From: Corynebacterium uropygiale
GTDB taxonomy: Bacteria; Actinomycetota; Actinomycetes; Mycobacteriales; Mycobacteriaceae
Length of the DNA: 64,000 bases
NCBI RefSeq assembly: GCF_021568315.1
Contig: NZ_JAKGSI010000006.1
Location: forward strand, 1 to 64,000
Direction of reading: 5' to 3'
Positions 17,369 through 25,623 of the stretch are shown here, in pieces (the first letter of the stretch is position 1; every line of letters starts with the position of its first letter). A model generated the notes under the pieces. The model was given only the letters and a program-made list of their open reading frames with translations. It was not told where the DNA came from and searched no databases. A program made the translations under genes and the position numbers.

Positions 17369-17557
17369 TCGCGACCTCTCAGCCGGGTGAACGAGACACG
17401 CTTGAGCTAAACACAGCACCCCGGCGCACGTCCGGCTGTGAAATGCGTGCCCGGAGAGTGGTGCAGATGCCCTGGTGAGCGCTTTTTCTTGAGGTTTCTC
17501 TCAGATTGTTGTGCAGCCTCTACCCCCGGCCATCCCGCGCGGTGGTCCGCCCCCACG

Positions 17558-17596
17558 TTGCAGCTCCGGGGTGATCGCTCCCACAATGGGGCACTA
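17558..17596 (+). promoter_or_regulatory. Promoter of the M20 peptidase gene
   Basis: TTGCAG at 17558-17563 and CACAAT at 17582-17587 are 18 bp apart, and the ATG at 17596 is 8 nt after the -10, again a leaderless layout. The rest of the 17369-17595 gap, upstream of the divergent cyclodipeptide synthase, shows no clear operator. Confidence 0.45.
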
Positions 17597-18960
17597 TGAC
17601 CCTCTACGATGACACCCTCGCCCTCCTCCGCGACCTCGTCCGCAATGCGTGCGTCAACGAGTACGTCCCCGACTCCGGCCACGAGTCCCGCAACGCCGCC
17701 ACCCTGGAGGAGTTTTTCGACGACCTCCCCGTGGACATCCAGCGCTTCGAGCCCCACCCGGGCCGCGTGTCCATCGCGTTCACGGTTCCCGGTTCTGATC
17801 CCGAGGCCGAACCCCTCACCCTGCTCGGCCACACGGATGTGGTTCCCGTGGATGAACCACACTGGAGCACCGACCCCTTCGGGGCGGAGATCAAGGATGG
17901 CCGCGTGTACGGCCGCGGAACGGTGGACATGCTCTTTATTACGGCCACGATGGCGGCGGTGACCCGGGAGGTGGCGCGCCAGGCGAGCGTCGGCAATCAT
18001 CCTCGGGGCAGCCTCACGTTTGTGGCGCTGGCGGATGAGGAATCGCGCGGGGGCCTCGGGGCGGGGTGGCTCGCCGAGCATGAGCCGCACGCTTTCCCGT
18101 GGAAGAATGCGCTCTCGGAGACGGGCGGCTCGCACCTTCCGGTGGCGGATGGGAGTGATGCGCTGGTGGTCGTCGTGGGTGAGAAGGGGGCTGCGCAGCG
18201 GCGGCTCCACGTCACGGGGGAACCGGGACATGGCTCCACGCCGTTTGGCCGGGAGTCCACGCTGGTGAAGCTGGGGGAAGTGGCGCGGCGCCTGGCTGCC
18301 ATCCAGCCGGAGGTGAGCAGCAGCGACATCTGGCAGGACTACGTGCGGGCCTTCCGCTTCGATCCCGAGACGGAGAAGGCCCTACTCGACGGCAGCGACC
18401 CGGCCGCCTACGAGGCCTTCGGCCCGCTCGCGGCCTATTCCCACGCGATGAGCCGACTCACGATCGCCCAAACCGTCGCCCACGCGGGCAGCGTCATTAA
18501 CGTGCTGCCCTCCAGCGGCTACATTGAGCTCGATATCCGCCCCCTCCCCCGGCAGACGCAGGAGGACGTCGACGAGGTGCTGCGCCGCGGGCTCGGTGAC
18601 CTCGCCGACGACGTCCGCATCGAACACCTCATCTCCGAAGACGCCACCGTCTCCCCCGCGGAGGGGCCGCTTTACGAGGCCATCGTGGACACCTTCGAGG
18701 AGTTCTTCCCCGGCGTGCCCGTCATCCCCACGCTCTCCGCGGGAGGCTCTGACCTGCGCTTTGCCCGGCGCCTCGGTGGCGTGGGCTATGGCTTCGCGCT
18801 TCACGCGCGGGAGCGCACCCTGGATCAGGTGTTCGCGGAGCTCCACTCCCACGATGAGGCCCTCTACCTGGAGGACCTCGACCTCACAGTGCGCGCCTAC
18901 CAGTCCCTGGTGCAGCGCTTCTGCGGGAGTGGGAGCGGGAGCGCGCCCCGCCGCCCTTAG
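17596..18960 (+). CDS. M20 family metallopeptidase/deacylase
   Basis: A 454-aa zinc hydrolase of the ArgE/DapE/CPG2 group. Visible metal-site motifs are LLGHTDVVPV, YGRGTVDM (bridging Asp) and DEESRGG (catalytic Glu followed by the ligand), with a lid dimerisation domain around GEKGAAQRRLHVTGEPGHGSTP. It is cytosolic, lacking a signal peptide, and probably cleaves small N-acyl or dipeptide substrates. The C-terminus runs into a short Gly/Ser tail and its last 4 bp overlap the neighbour on the other strand. No context fixes the substrate. Confidence 0.85.
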   Translation: MTLYDDTLALLRDLVRNACVNEYVPDSGHESRNAATLEEFFDDLPVDIQRFEPHPGRVSIAFTVPGSDPEAEPLTLLGHTDVVPVDEPHWSTDPFGAEIKDGRVYGRGTVDMLFITATMAAVTREVARQASVGNHPRGSLTFVALADEESRGGLGAGWLAEHEPHAFPWKNALSETGGSHLPVADGSDALVVVVGEKGAAQRRLHVTGEPGHGSTPFGRESTLVKLGEVARRLAAIQPEVSSSDIWQDYVRAFRFDPETEKALLDGSDPAAYEAFGPLAAYSHAMSRLTIAQTVAHAGSVINVLPSSGYIELDIRPLPRQTQEDVDEVLRRGLGDLADDVRIEHLISEDATVSPAEGPLYEAIVDTFEEFFPGVPVIPTLSAGGSDLRFARRLGGVGYGFALHARERTLDQVFAELHSHDEALYLEDLDLTVRAYQSLVQRFCGSGSGSAPRRP

Positions 18961-19952
18961 GCGTGGACGTCCACGACGGCCCGACCGTGGCGCTTCCCGG
19001 CGAGCAACTCCGCCCCGGCCGCCGCGACGTGGCTAAGTGGCACGGTCTCGGTGAGGTCGGCGAGCGCATCGCGGTCGAGCTCCCGGGCGAGGAGATCCCA
19101 CGCCCGCTCGCGCAGCACCACGGGGGCGTCGACACTATTGATCCCCTGGAGGATCACTCCCCGAAGGATGAAGGGCAGGACCGTCCCGGGGAGGTCCGCG
19201 CCCTGGGCGAGGCCGCACGCCGTCGCCACCCCGCCCCAGCGCAGCTGCGCAAGCGCGTTGACCAGCGCGTGTGAGCCCAGTGTGTCCACCACCCCGGCGA
19301 AGCGCCCCTTCTGCAGCGGCCGGCCGCGCTCGACGAAGCCGGCGCGATCCTCCACGGCGCTCGCCCCGAGGCTGCGGAGCCAGTCCCCGTGCTCGGCGAC
19401 GCGCCCGGTGAGCGCCACGGTCTCGAAGCCCCGCTTCTTCAGCAGCAGGAGGGCAATGCTGCCGACGCCGCCCGTCGCGCCCGTGACCAGCACCGGCCCA
19501 TCCTCGGGGCGCAGGCCGTGGTCGAGGAGCCCCAGCACGCACAGCGCCGCCGTATACCCGGCGGTGCCGATGGCCGCCGCCTCCCACGGCGTCATGCCCT
19601 CCGGCAGCGCCACCGCCGAGGCGCTATCCACCCGCAGGCGCGTCGTGTAGCCACCGTGGCGGAATTCGCCCAGGCCAGCGCCGTTGAGGACCACGGTGTC
19701 CCCGGGCTGGAAGCGCTCCGAGGTGCTCTCAGTGACCACGCCCACGGCGTCGATGCCGGGGATGAGCGGGTTGGTGCGCATGACGCCGCGGTCGCCGGCG
19801 AGGGCCATCGCGTCCTTGTAGTTGAGGGAGGAGTAGGTGACGTCGATGAGGGTGTCCCCCTCGCCGAGGAACGCGTCGGTGACCTCCCGGATGTCCAGGG
19901 TGACCTCCGGCTCGCTTCCCTCGGGATATTCCACGACCAGTGCTTCACTCAT
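18957..19952 (-). CDS. Acrylyl-CoA reductase/YhdH-type quinone oxidoreductase
   Basis: A 331-aa medium-chain dehydrogenase/reductase without the structural or catalytic zinc ligands. The early motif SLNYKDAMAL and PGIDAVGVV, and the NADPH loop VTGATGGVGSIAL, are typical of the AcuI/YhdH branch, which reduces acryloyl-CoA to propionyl-CoA. The C-terminal half includes GLAQGADLPGTVLPFILRGV, also characteristic of that branch. It is flanked by convergent M20 peptidase and by the DadA-like gene on the same strand, 43 bp away. Confidence 0.82.
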   Translation of the reverse strand: MSEALVVEYPEGSEPEVTLDIREVTDAFLGEGDTLIDVTYSSLNYKDAMALAGDRGVMRTNPLIPGIDAVGVVTESTSERFQPGDTVVLNGAGLGEFRHGGYTTRLRVDSASAVALPEGMTPWEAAAIGTAGYTAALCVLGLLDHGLRPEDGPVLVTGATGGVGSIALLLLKKRGFETVALTGRVAEHGDWLRSLGASAVEDRAGFVERGRPLQKGRFAGVVDTLGSHALVNALAQLRWGGVATACGLAQGADLPGTVLPFILRGVILQGINSVDAPVVLRERAWDLLARELDRDALADLTETVPLSHVAAAGAELLAGKRHGRAVVDVHA

Positions 19953-19994
19953 GAATAACCGCCTCTGAGCCTTGATGTGATTGGTGCCTCCACG

Positions 19995-21257
19995 CTAGCG
20001 GAGCGGGGAGCAGGCTTCGATTTCTGCAGGGACCCCTCGGGTGTCGATGAGCTCCGCGAGCGCCCGGCCCGTCGCCGGCCCCAGCGCGATGCCCCACATG
20101 CCATGGCCGCCGGCCACGTACACCCCCGGGCTCGCGGTGCGCCCGACCAGGGGCAAGCCATCGGGCGTGACGGGGCGGGAGCCCACCCACTCATCGCGGC
20201 GATCCTCAAAGTCCACGCCGCGCATGAGCGGCTCGGCGTTGCGGATGATCGCCTCGATGCGGCGGGGGTGGAGGGGTTCGTCGGGGCCGCGGAACTCCAT
20301 CGTGCCAGCGATGCGGAAGCGGCCCTCGTAGGGAGTGCACGCCAGCCGGTGATAGGGCAGGTACACGGGATAGCGGGCCGGCGTGGACGTGGCGACGGAG
20401 AAGGAGTAGCCGCGCCCGGCGCGCACCGGCAGCCGCACCCCGTGCTCCCGGGCCAGCGAGGGCAACCACGCCCCATTCGCGATGACCACGTGCTCCGCGC
20501 TGAGGTCCTCCCCGGAGGCCAGCTCCACGCGGGCCAAGCGATCAGCGCCCGACGCCCCGCGCACCCGGGTCACCGTCTCCCCGGTGCGCAGGCGGCCGCC
20601 GCGCTCCTCGACGGAACGGGCCAGCGCCTCCACGTAGTGCCCGGGCTCGATGAAGCGCTGGCCCTCCAGCTTGTAGGCCACGGAGACCCGCTCGGAGAGC
20701 ATGGGCGCGTACTCGCTGAGGTCCGTGAGTTCCTCCAGGTCAGCGGTGAGCCCGTGGTGGCGCACCCCCTCGATTTCGGAGAAGAACCCCTCCGATTCCG
20801 AGCGCTTCTCAAAAGCCGCCACGAAGGGCACAGCGCGCGTGCGGTGTTCGGCGGGGAGGACGTCGTCGAGAACATCAAAGGCCGAGAGGGAGGCCTGCGC
20901 CAGCGGGGCGAGGGCGGCCATCGTGCGGTCCCAGCCGCGCGGGGTGGCGTAGGACATGAAGCGCGCGAAGAAGGCCCACATCCCGGGGTCCAGGCGCGGC
21001 GGCACGGAGAGGGCGGCGTCGGGGTCGACGAGAGCCGTCGGGCCATAGAGCCAGAGGGAGGTATCCGCCAGCGGGAGGATCTTCGCCGGCGTGAGCCAGC
21101 CCGCGTTCCCCCACGAGGACCCCGCCGCCGGCCCCTTCTTGTCCACCACCGTGACCTCATAGCCGCGTTCCTGCAGGTACCACGCGGTGGCGAGTCCCAC
21201 CATGCCCGCCCCCACGATGATGGCGGTGTTCCTTCCGGCGCCCGTCCCCATGACCAT
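19995..21257 (-). CDS. D-amino acid dehydrogenase (DadA-like) FAD oxidoreductase
   Basis: A 420-aa FAD enzyme of the DAO family. The N-terminal Rossmann motif is IVGAGMVGLATAWYL, followed by NAGWLTPAKILPLAD, a DadA-type substrate-region signature, and the C-terminal RPVTPDGLPLVG and GHGMWGIALGPATG close the FAD site. It is predicted to deaminate D-amino acids at the membrane side. Start ATG 21257 follows GGGAGG by 4 nt; ATG 21251 is equally plausible. The open frame to 21305 is not supported. Confidence 0.8.
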   Translation of the reverse strand: MVMGTGAGRNTAIIVGAGMVGLATAWYLQERGYEVTVVDKKGPAAGSSWGNAGWLTPAKILPLADTSLWLYGPTALVDPDAALSVPPRLDPGMWAFFARFMSYATPRGWDRTMAALAPLAQASLSAFDVLDDVLPAEHRTRAVPFVAAFEKRSESEGFFSEIEGVRHHGLTADLEELTDLSEYAPMLSERVSVAYKLEGQRFIEPGHYVEALARSVEERGGRLRTGETVTRVRGASGADRLARVELASGEDLSAEHVVIANGAWLPSLAREHGVRLPVRAGRGYSFSVATSTPARYPVYLPYHRLACTPYEGRFRIAGTMEFRGPDEPLHPRRIEAIIRNAEPLMRGVDFEDRRDEWVGSRPVTPDGLPLVGRTASPGVYVAGGHGMWGIALGPATGRALAELIDTRGVPAEIEACSPLR

Positions 21258-21335
21258 ACATCCTCCCAGATCGTGAGCTACAACACTTGGAGTGGAGGAT
21301 ACCAAAGCGCGACACAGCTACGACAGGGAAAAGGA

Positions 21336-21364
21336 TTGACGGACGAAAAGGGCACCCATACTAT
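21336..21364 (+). promoter_or_regulatory. Strong sigma-A type promoter for the MFS gene
   Basis: TTGACG (21336-21341) and TACTAT (21359-21364) are separated by exactly 17 bp, one of the clearest housekeeping promoters in the window. It would give a leader of about 38 nt before the ATG at 21409. Confidence 0.7.
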
Positions 21365-21408
21365 GAGTCGCATCACAAGATGGTTCAGTGGGAAGGAGCA
21401 TCATCCGC

Positions 21409-22569
21409 ATGACCTCTCTACGGGACAGACAGCCAGCCATCGCGGTGACCGTATTCCTCCTCGGCATGTGCGCGCTGCTCAACCTGTATTCCACCCAGCC
21501 GATCCTGGGGCAGCTCTCCGTGTGGGCCGGGATTTCCGCTGAGAGCGCCGCGTGGACGATTAGCGCCGCCACCATCGGCGTGGCCGTCACCGCCCCGGTG
21601 GCGGGTCTCATCTCCGACAAGGTGGGGCGGCGGGTGGTCATACTCTGCGCCCTCGGGGCGATGGCGCTGGTGACGGTGCTCGCGTGCTTCTCCTGGAGTT
21701 TCTCCTCGCTCCTCGTTATCCGCCTGGCGCAGGGGCTGTGCTGCCCCTTCGTTTTCGCGGTCACTGTTGCCCACCTCAATGAGGTGTTTCCCGCCGAGCG
21801 GAGCCTCTCCCTCAACGCGGTCTACGTCGCCGGCACCGCGTTCGGCGGCTTCGCGGGCCGAGCCCTCGCGGCCTTCCTCACTGATGCCGTGGGCAGCTGG
21901 CGTATCTCCTTCATCGGGAATGCTGTCCTCTTCCTTGTGTCCTTGCTCTGCGCCGCGCTGTTTCTCCCCCACGATCGCCGCCAGCCCAGCGAGCACAACC
22001 CCCACGCCACACAGCCAGCGCGCCCCGATGCCTCCTCTCCCGCCCGGACTCGCTCCGTCACCAGCGTGGTGCTCACCGCGCTGGTGGGCTCTGCCCTGCT
22101 GTTCCAGCAGGTGTCGAGCTTCACGTACATGTCTCTCACCCTCGCTGAGCCTCCCTACGCCTTGAGCCAATCCGTGATTGGCCTCATCTTCGCGGTGTTC
22201 CTTGTTCCCTCGATCGTCACGCCCGTGCTCTCGCGTCTGTCTCGCGTCCTGGGCCAGCGGGGTGGCTTCCTCGCCACGCAGCTGATCGGGCTGGCGGGGC
22301 TGGGGCTCACGCTCTCCTGCGTGGCCGTGTTCGCCGGCCAATCCAGCTGCACGGCTGCGGCTCCCCAGTTTCTGCCGGAGCGGCGATCGACAGCCGTCGG
22401 CACCTATCTTTCTGGGTATTATCTCGGGGGCGCGCTGGGGGCGGTGGTCCCCGCGGGGATGTATCGGGCCCACGGGTGGGAGGGCGTGGTCCTCCTCGAC
22501 GCCCTGATCGTGGCGGGGTCTGTGCTCCTCGCGTGGGTGGCGTGGCGGCGGCTTGCCCGGCGCGCCTAA
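21409..22569 (+). CDS. MFS transporter (DHA1/YnfM-like)
   Basis: A 386-aa carrier with 12 predicted helices. The N-terminal region has NLYSTQPILGQL, a hallmark of the YnfM/CynX-like efflux branch, and the cytoplasmic loop 2-3 motif is SDKVGRRVVI. A polar insert rich in His, Pro and Ala sits between helices 6 and 7. ATG 21409 has AAGGAG 11 nt upstream; the GTG at 21388 is a weaker alternative. It is divergent from the DadA-like gene. Substrate unknown. Confidence 0.8.
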   Translation: MTSLRDRQPAIAVTVFLLGMCALLNLYSTQPILGQLSVWAGISAESAAWTISAATIGVAVTAPVAGLISDKVGRRVVILCALGAMALVTVLACFSWSFSSLLVIRLAQGLCCPFVFAVTVAHLNEVFPAERSLSLNAVYVAGTAFGGFAGRALAAFLTDAVGSWRISFIGNAVLFLVSLLCAALFLPHDRRQPSEHNPHATQPARPDASSPARTRSVTSVVLTALVGSALLFQQVSSFTYMSLTLAEPPYALSQSVIGLIFAVFLVPSIVTPVLSRLSRVLGQRGGFLATQLIGLAGLGLTLSCVAVFAGQSSCTAAAPQFLPERRSTAVGTYLSGYYLGGALGAVVPAGMYRAHGWEGVVLLDALIVAGSVLLAWVAWRRLARRA

Positions 22570-22572
22570 AGC

Positions 22573-22608
22573 AAAAACCCCGGGCCCTCCCTAAGGAGTC
22601 CCGGGGTT
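22573..22608 (-). terminator. Terminator of tRNA-Leu
   Basis: A 9-bp stem (22576-22584 with 22600-22608) is followed on the minus strand by five T residues. It lies between the MFS stop and the tRNA and may also slow plus-strand transcripts leaving the MFS gene. Confidence 0.8.
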
Positions 22609-22615
22609 CTCTCTG

Positions 22616-22700
22616 TGGGCGAGGGGGGACTTGAACCCCCACGTCCGAAAAGGACACTGGCACCTGAAGCCAGCGCGTCTGCCAATTCCGCCACTCGCCC
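22616..22700 (-). tRNA. tRNA-Leu (CAG)
   Basis: The minus strand folds with acceptor stem GGGCGAG/CTCGCCC, D-arm GGAATTGGCAGACGC, anticodon loop CTTCAGG (anticodon CAG), a long variable arm as in class II tRNAs, and TTCAAGT in the T loop. The discriminator base is A and no CCA is encoded. Confidence 0.95.
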
Positions 22701-22841
22701 GAGTGTGCGAACCACGGCACAAAAGCCGTGCGACTTGACCAAGATACCACGATCCCCTGGATCCTCGTCAAATCCCGACGTCATCGGCCCTTTTCGGACA
22801 GAAAAATCCGCCGCAGTGGATTCTCACGCTATCCTCCCGCC

Positions 22842-22847
22842 TATACT
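22842..22847 (+). promoter_or_regulatory. -10 of the fha/pst/pkn operon
   Basis: TATACT lies about 70 bp upstream of fhaA, in the 216-bp gap after tRNA-Leu. The flanking bases form a short inverted repeat, ATACT-N5-AGTAT (22843-22857). No clear -35 is visible. This is the only promoter-like element seen before the eight-gene operon. Confidence 0.4.
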
Positions 22848-22916
22848 ATGGCAGTATCCCGACGTACATCCGCGCCGCCCAGCTGGTGCCGCGGTACCCG
22901 AGCATCTAGGAGGTCG

Positions 22917-23759
22917 ATGGTGTCTGTCCTCGGTCGTTTCGCCAAGATCGACAGTGCCATGCAGCGTGGCCTCGATAATGGGTTCGCCTTTGTGTTCGGC
23001 GGGCGTGTCGTTCCCGCAGAGATCGACGAGCTCATCAAGCAGGAACTCGAGGATAACCTGGTCCGCTCGGCACAGGGCACCATCTGCGCCCCCAATGTCA
23101 TTCGGGTGTGCGTGAGCCACAAGGATCGTGACAACCTCGCAGAGAACTATCCACAGCTTCCCGCCTCCTATGCGGAGCAGATGACGCGGCACTGCCGCAA
23201 CCGGGGCTGGGCCTTGGAGGGGCCGCCCACCGTCATCATTGAAGCGGAAGACGGGATGCGCACGGGCCAGCTCCGTGCCTCGTCGTCTTTTTCTCCCCAG
23301 CCAGCAGAGAGCAGCGGTTTTGATGCCCGCGAGTCGCTCGAGGAAGGTGAACCCATGACCCAGGAGACATCCCACGACGCCCCCGCGACGGAGTTCTTCG
23401 GCGCCGAGCGCAGCCCGGCCTCGTCGAACGTGCAGCCCTCCGCCCCCGTCGAGGAGGAGCGGCACCCCACGGTGAGCCTCCTCCTGCAGGACGGCTCCTC
23501 CCGGACGTACCTCGTCCACGAGGGATCCAACACCATCGGCCGTTCCAACGACGCCAACTTCCGGCTCCCCGACACGGGCGTCTCCCGGCAGCACGCAGAG
23601 ATCACGTGGGATGGGCGCGACGCCGTCCTCGTCGACCTGCAATCCACCAACGGAACCACGGTCAACGACACGCCCGTCGAGAATTGGCTGCTCGCAGACG
23701 GTGACGTCATCACGGTGGGTCATTCCCACATCGAGGTCCGCATCACCGACGGCTCTTAA
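22917..23759 (+). CDS. fhaA: FhaA: DUF3662 and FHA domain protein
   Basis: A 280-aa signalling adaptor. Residues about 1-115 are the DUF3662 domain (start MVSVLGRFAKIDSAMQRGLD). A Ser/Pro/Glu-rich linker follows, then a C-terminal FHA domain with GRSNDANFRLPD, SRQHAEI and NGTTVN, which binds phospho-threonine. In actinobacteria FhaA is phosphorylated by PknB and binds the MurJ pseudokinase, coupling kinase signalling to lipid II flipping; both partners are encoded in this window. AGGAGG precedes the ATG at 4 nt; the next codon, GTG 22920, has better spacing and is the alternative start. Confidence 0.9.
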   Translation: MVSVLGRFAKIDSAMQRGLDNGFAFVFGGRVVPAEIDELIKQELEDNLVRSAQGTICAPNVIRVCVSHKDRDNLAENYPQLPASYAEQMTRHCRNRGWALEGPPTVIIEAEDGMRTGQLRASSSFSPQPAESSGFDARESLEEGEPMTQETSHDAPATEFFGAERSPASSNVQPSAPVEEERHPTVSLLLQDGSSRTYLVHEGSNTIGRSNDANFRLPDTGVSRQHAEITWDGRDAVLVDLQSTNGTTVNDTPVENWLLADGDVITVGHSHIEVRITDGS

Positions 23760-23779
23760 CCTAGGAGGTTGCCCCGCTC

Positions 23780-24247
23780 ATGGAATCGCTCATCATGCTG
23801 ATCTTGAAGATCGGCCTCTTGGTACTGCTGTGGATCTTCGTGCTCATGGCAGTCCGCGCTATGAAGCGAGATTCCGACCGCGCCGCCGCCCTCCCCACCA
23901 GCTCCGCCACGCCGGTGCCGGCCGGGGGCGGCGGCGGAATGCGGCGCACCCCGCCGGCGGGCAAGCTGCAGATCATCGAGGGCCCCCTGCGCGGCTCCTA
24001 CCTGGAGGTCACCCAGATCGATGACATCGTCATCGGCCGCAGCAAGGACTGCACCTTCCAGGTGGGCGACGATTACGCCTCCTCCCACCACGCGCGCCTC
24101 TTCAAGCGCGGCAACGACTGGTTCATCGAGGACCTCGCCTCCCGCAACGGCACCTACCTCGGCGGATACCGCATCGAGCAGCCGGAGAAGGTCGCGGTGG
24201 GCAGTGACATCAAAGTTGGACGCACGACGGTGAGGTTGGTTCCGTGA
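23780..24247 (+). CDS. fhaB: FhaB/FipA: membrane-anchored FHA protein
   Basis: A 155-aa protein with an N-terminal membrane helix (residues about 4-25), a short Gly-rich linker and a C-terminal FHA domain (VIGRSKDC, SSHHARL, SRNGTYLGG). It reads phospho-threonine marks made by PknA/PknB and in relatives interacts with division proteins. The stop overlaps the pstP start (GTGA), and a GGAGG lies 5' of its ATG. Confidence 0.9.
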   Translation: MESLIMLILKIGLLVLLWIFVLMAVRAMKRDSDRAAALPTSSATPVPAGGGGGMRRTPPAGKLQIIEGPLRGSYLEVTQIDDIVIGRSKDCTFQVGDDYASSHHARLFKRGNDWFIEDLASRNGTYLGGYRIEQPEKVAVGSDIKVGRTTVRLVP

Positions 24248-25623
24248 CGCTCTTATTCGACTTTGCGGCGGCCTCCGACCGAGGGCTCGTCCGCGGCAAT
24301 AACGAAGACTCCGCCTACGCGGGCCCCTACCTCCTCGCGCTCGCCGACGGCATGGGCGGCCACGCAGCCGGCGAGGTGGCCTCCCAGATCATGATCCGCC
24401 ACCTCCAGAAGCTCGACGCCGACCCCGGCGACAACGACATGGCCGCCCTCCTCGGCTCCATCGCCGACGACGCCAACGCCGAAATCCGTGCCGAGGCCCT
24501 CGAGCACGTCGAGTACACGGGCATGGGCACCACCCTCTGCGCGCTCCTCTTCAACGGCCAGGAGGTGGCGCTCTGCCACGTCGGCGATTCCCGCGCCTAC
24601 CGCCTCCGCGACGGCCAGCTCACGCAGATCACCCGGGATGACACGTACGTCCAGTCGCTCGTCGACCAGGGGCAGCTCGCCCCCGAGGACGTCTCCACCC
24701 ACCCGCAGCGCTCCGTCATCCTCAAGGCTTACACGGGCGAGGACGTCGAGCCCACCCTCAAGAGTTACGACGCCCGCCCCGGCGATCGCTGGCTCCTCTG
24801 CTCCGATGGGCTCTCCGACCCCGTGACCCACTCCACCATCGAGACGACGCTCCAGGAGGGCACCCCGGAGGCGGCGGCCCAGCGGCTCATTGAGCTGGCG
24901 CTGCGCTCCGGCGGGCCGGACAACGTGACGGTCGTCGTCGCCGACATCGCGGAGGGGGACGCCTCCCGCGCGCTGGAGAGCAGCCCGCACACCGTGGGCG
25001 CGCTCGCCGGCGAGCCGGAGGAGGACCACTGGCCCGACTCCTCCGCCGGGCGGGCCGCCGCCATCAGCCGGCAGCCCCGCGAGATCCCGCCCAGCGCCGA
25101 GGCCGAGGAGCCCACAGAGGACGCGGCCGACGCGGCCCCGCGGCGGCGGCGCGTCGAGGTGTGGGTGGTGACGGCGCTCGTCGTCGTGATTGCGCTGCTC
25201 GGCGCGGGGTGGGCGGCGAACTCCTACCTCGACCGCACCTTCTACCTCAGCACCACGGATCGCGAGGAGCTCCTCATCCAGCAGGGCGCGAACTACACCA
25301 TCTTCGGCCACGAGCTGCACACCCCCTACCAGGTGGCGTGCATCGACGCCGGCGGTGACCTGCGCCTGCTCAACCCGAGCGACGCCGAAAAGGACTCCTC
25401 CTGCACCGTCTTCACCCTCAAGGACCTGCCGGAATCCGCCCGCGGCTCCGTGAGCTCCATGCCCAGCGGCAGCTATGAGGAGGTCACCGAAAGCCTCCAG
25501 CGACTCGCCGGCGAGGCCCTGCCCGCCTGCGTCACCGGCAACAAGAAGCCCCGGCCCGACGCCAAGGACGGGGCACGCAGAACCCCGGGGGTGGACTGCC
25601 GAGACATCGAGAAGGAGCGCTGA
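24244..25623 (+). CDS. pstP: PstP: membrane PP2C-type Ser/Thr phosphatase
   Basis: A 459-aa phosphatase that reverses PknA/PknB phosphorylation. The cytosolic catalytic domain (about residues 1-235) holds the metal-binding RGNNEDSAY, DGMGGHAAGE, HVGDSRAYR, SDGLSD and GGPDNVT motifs. An acidic linker, one membrane helix near residue 305 and an external C-terminal domain with two cysteines follow. The GTG start overlaps the fhaB stop, and the stop overlaps the rodA ATG by 1 nt (TGATG). Confidence 0.92.
   Translation: MTLLFDFAAASDRGLVRGNNEDSAYAGPYLLALADGMGGHAAGEVASQIMIRHLQKLDADPGDNDMAALLGSIADDANAEIRAEALEHVEYTGMGTTLCALLFNGQEVALCHVGDSRAYRLRDGQLTQITRDDTYVQSLVDQGQLAPEDVSTHPQRSVILKAYTGEDVEPTLKSYDARPGDRWLLCSDGLSDPVTHSTIETTLQEGTPEAAAQRLIELALRSGGPDNVTVVVADIAEGDASRALESSPHTVGALAGEPEEDHWPDSSAGRAAAISRQPREIPPSAEAEEPTEDAADAAPRRRRVEVWVVTALVVVIALLGAGWAANSYLDRTFYLSTTDREELLIQQGANYTIFGHELHTPYQVACIDAGGDLRLLNPSDAEKDSSCTVFTLKDLPESARGSVSSMPSGSYEEVTESLQRLAGEALPACVTGNKKPRPDAKDGARRTPGVDCRDIEKER

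Noticed and set aside
22573..22608. Terminator read as belonging to the MFS gene on the plus strand
   Set aside because: The T-run is on the minus-strand side of the stem, so it serves tRNA-Leu; on the plus strand only CTCTC follows.
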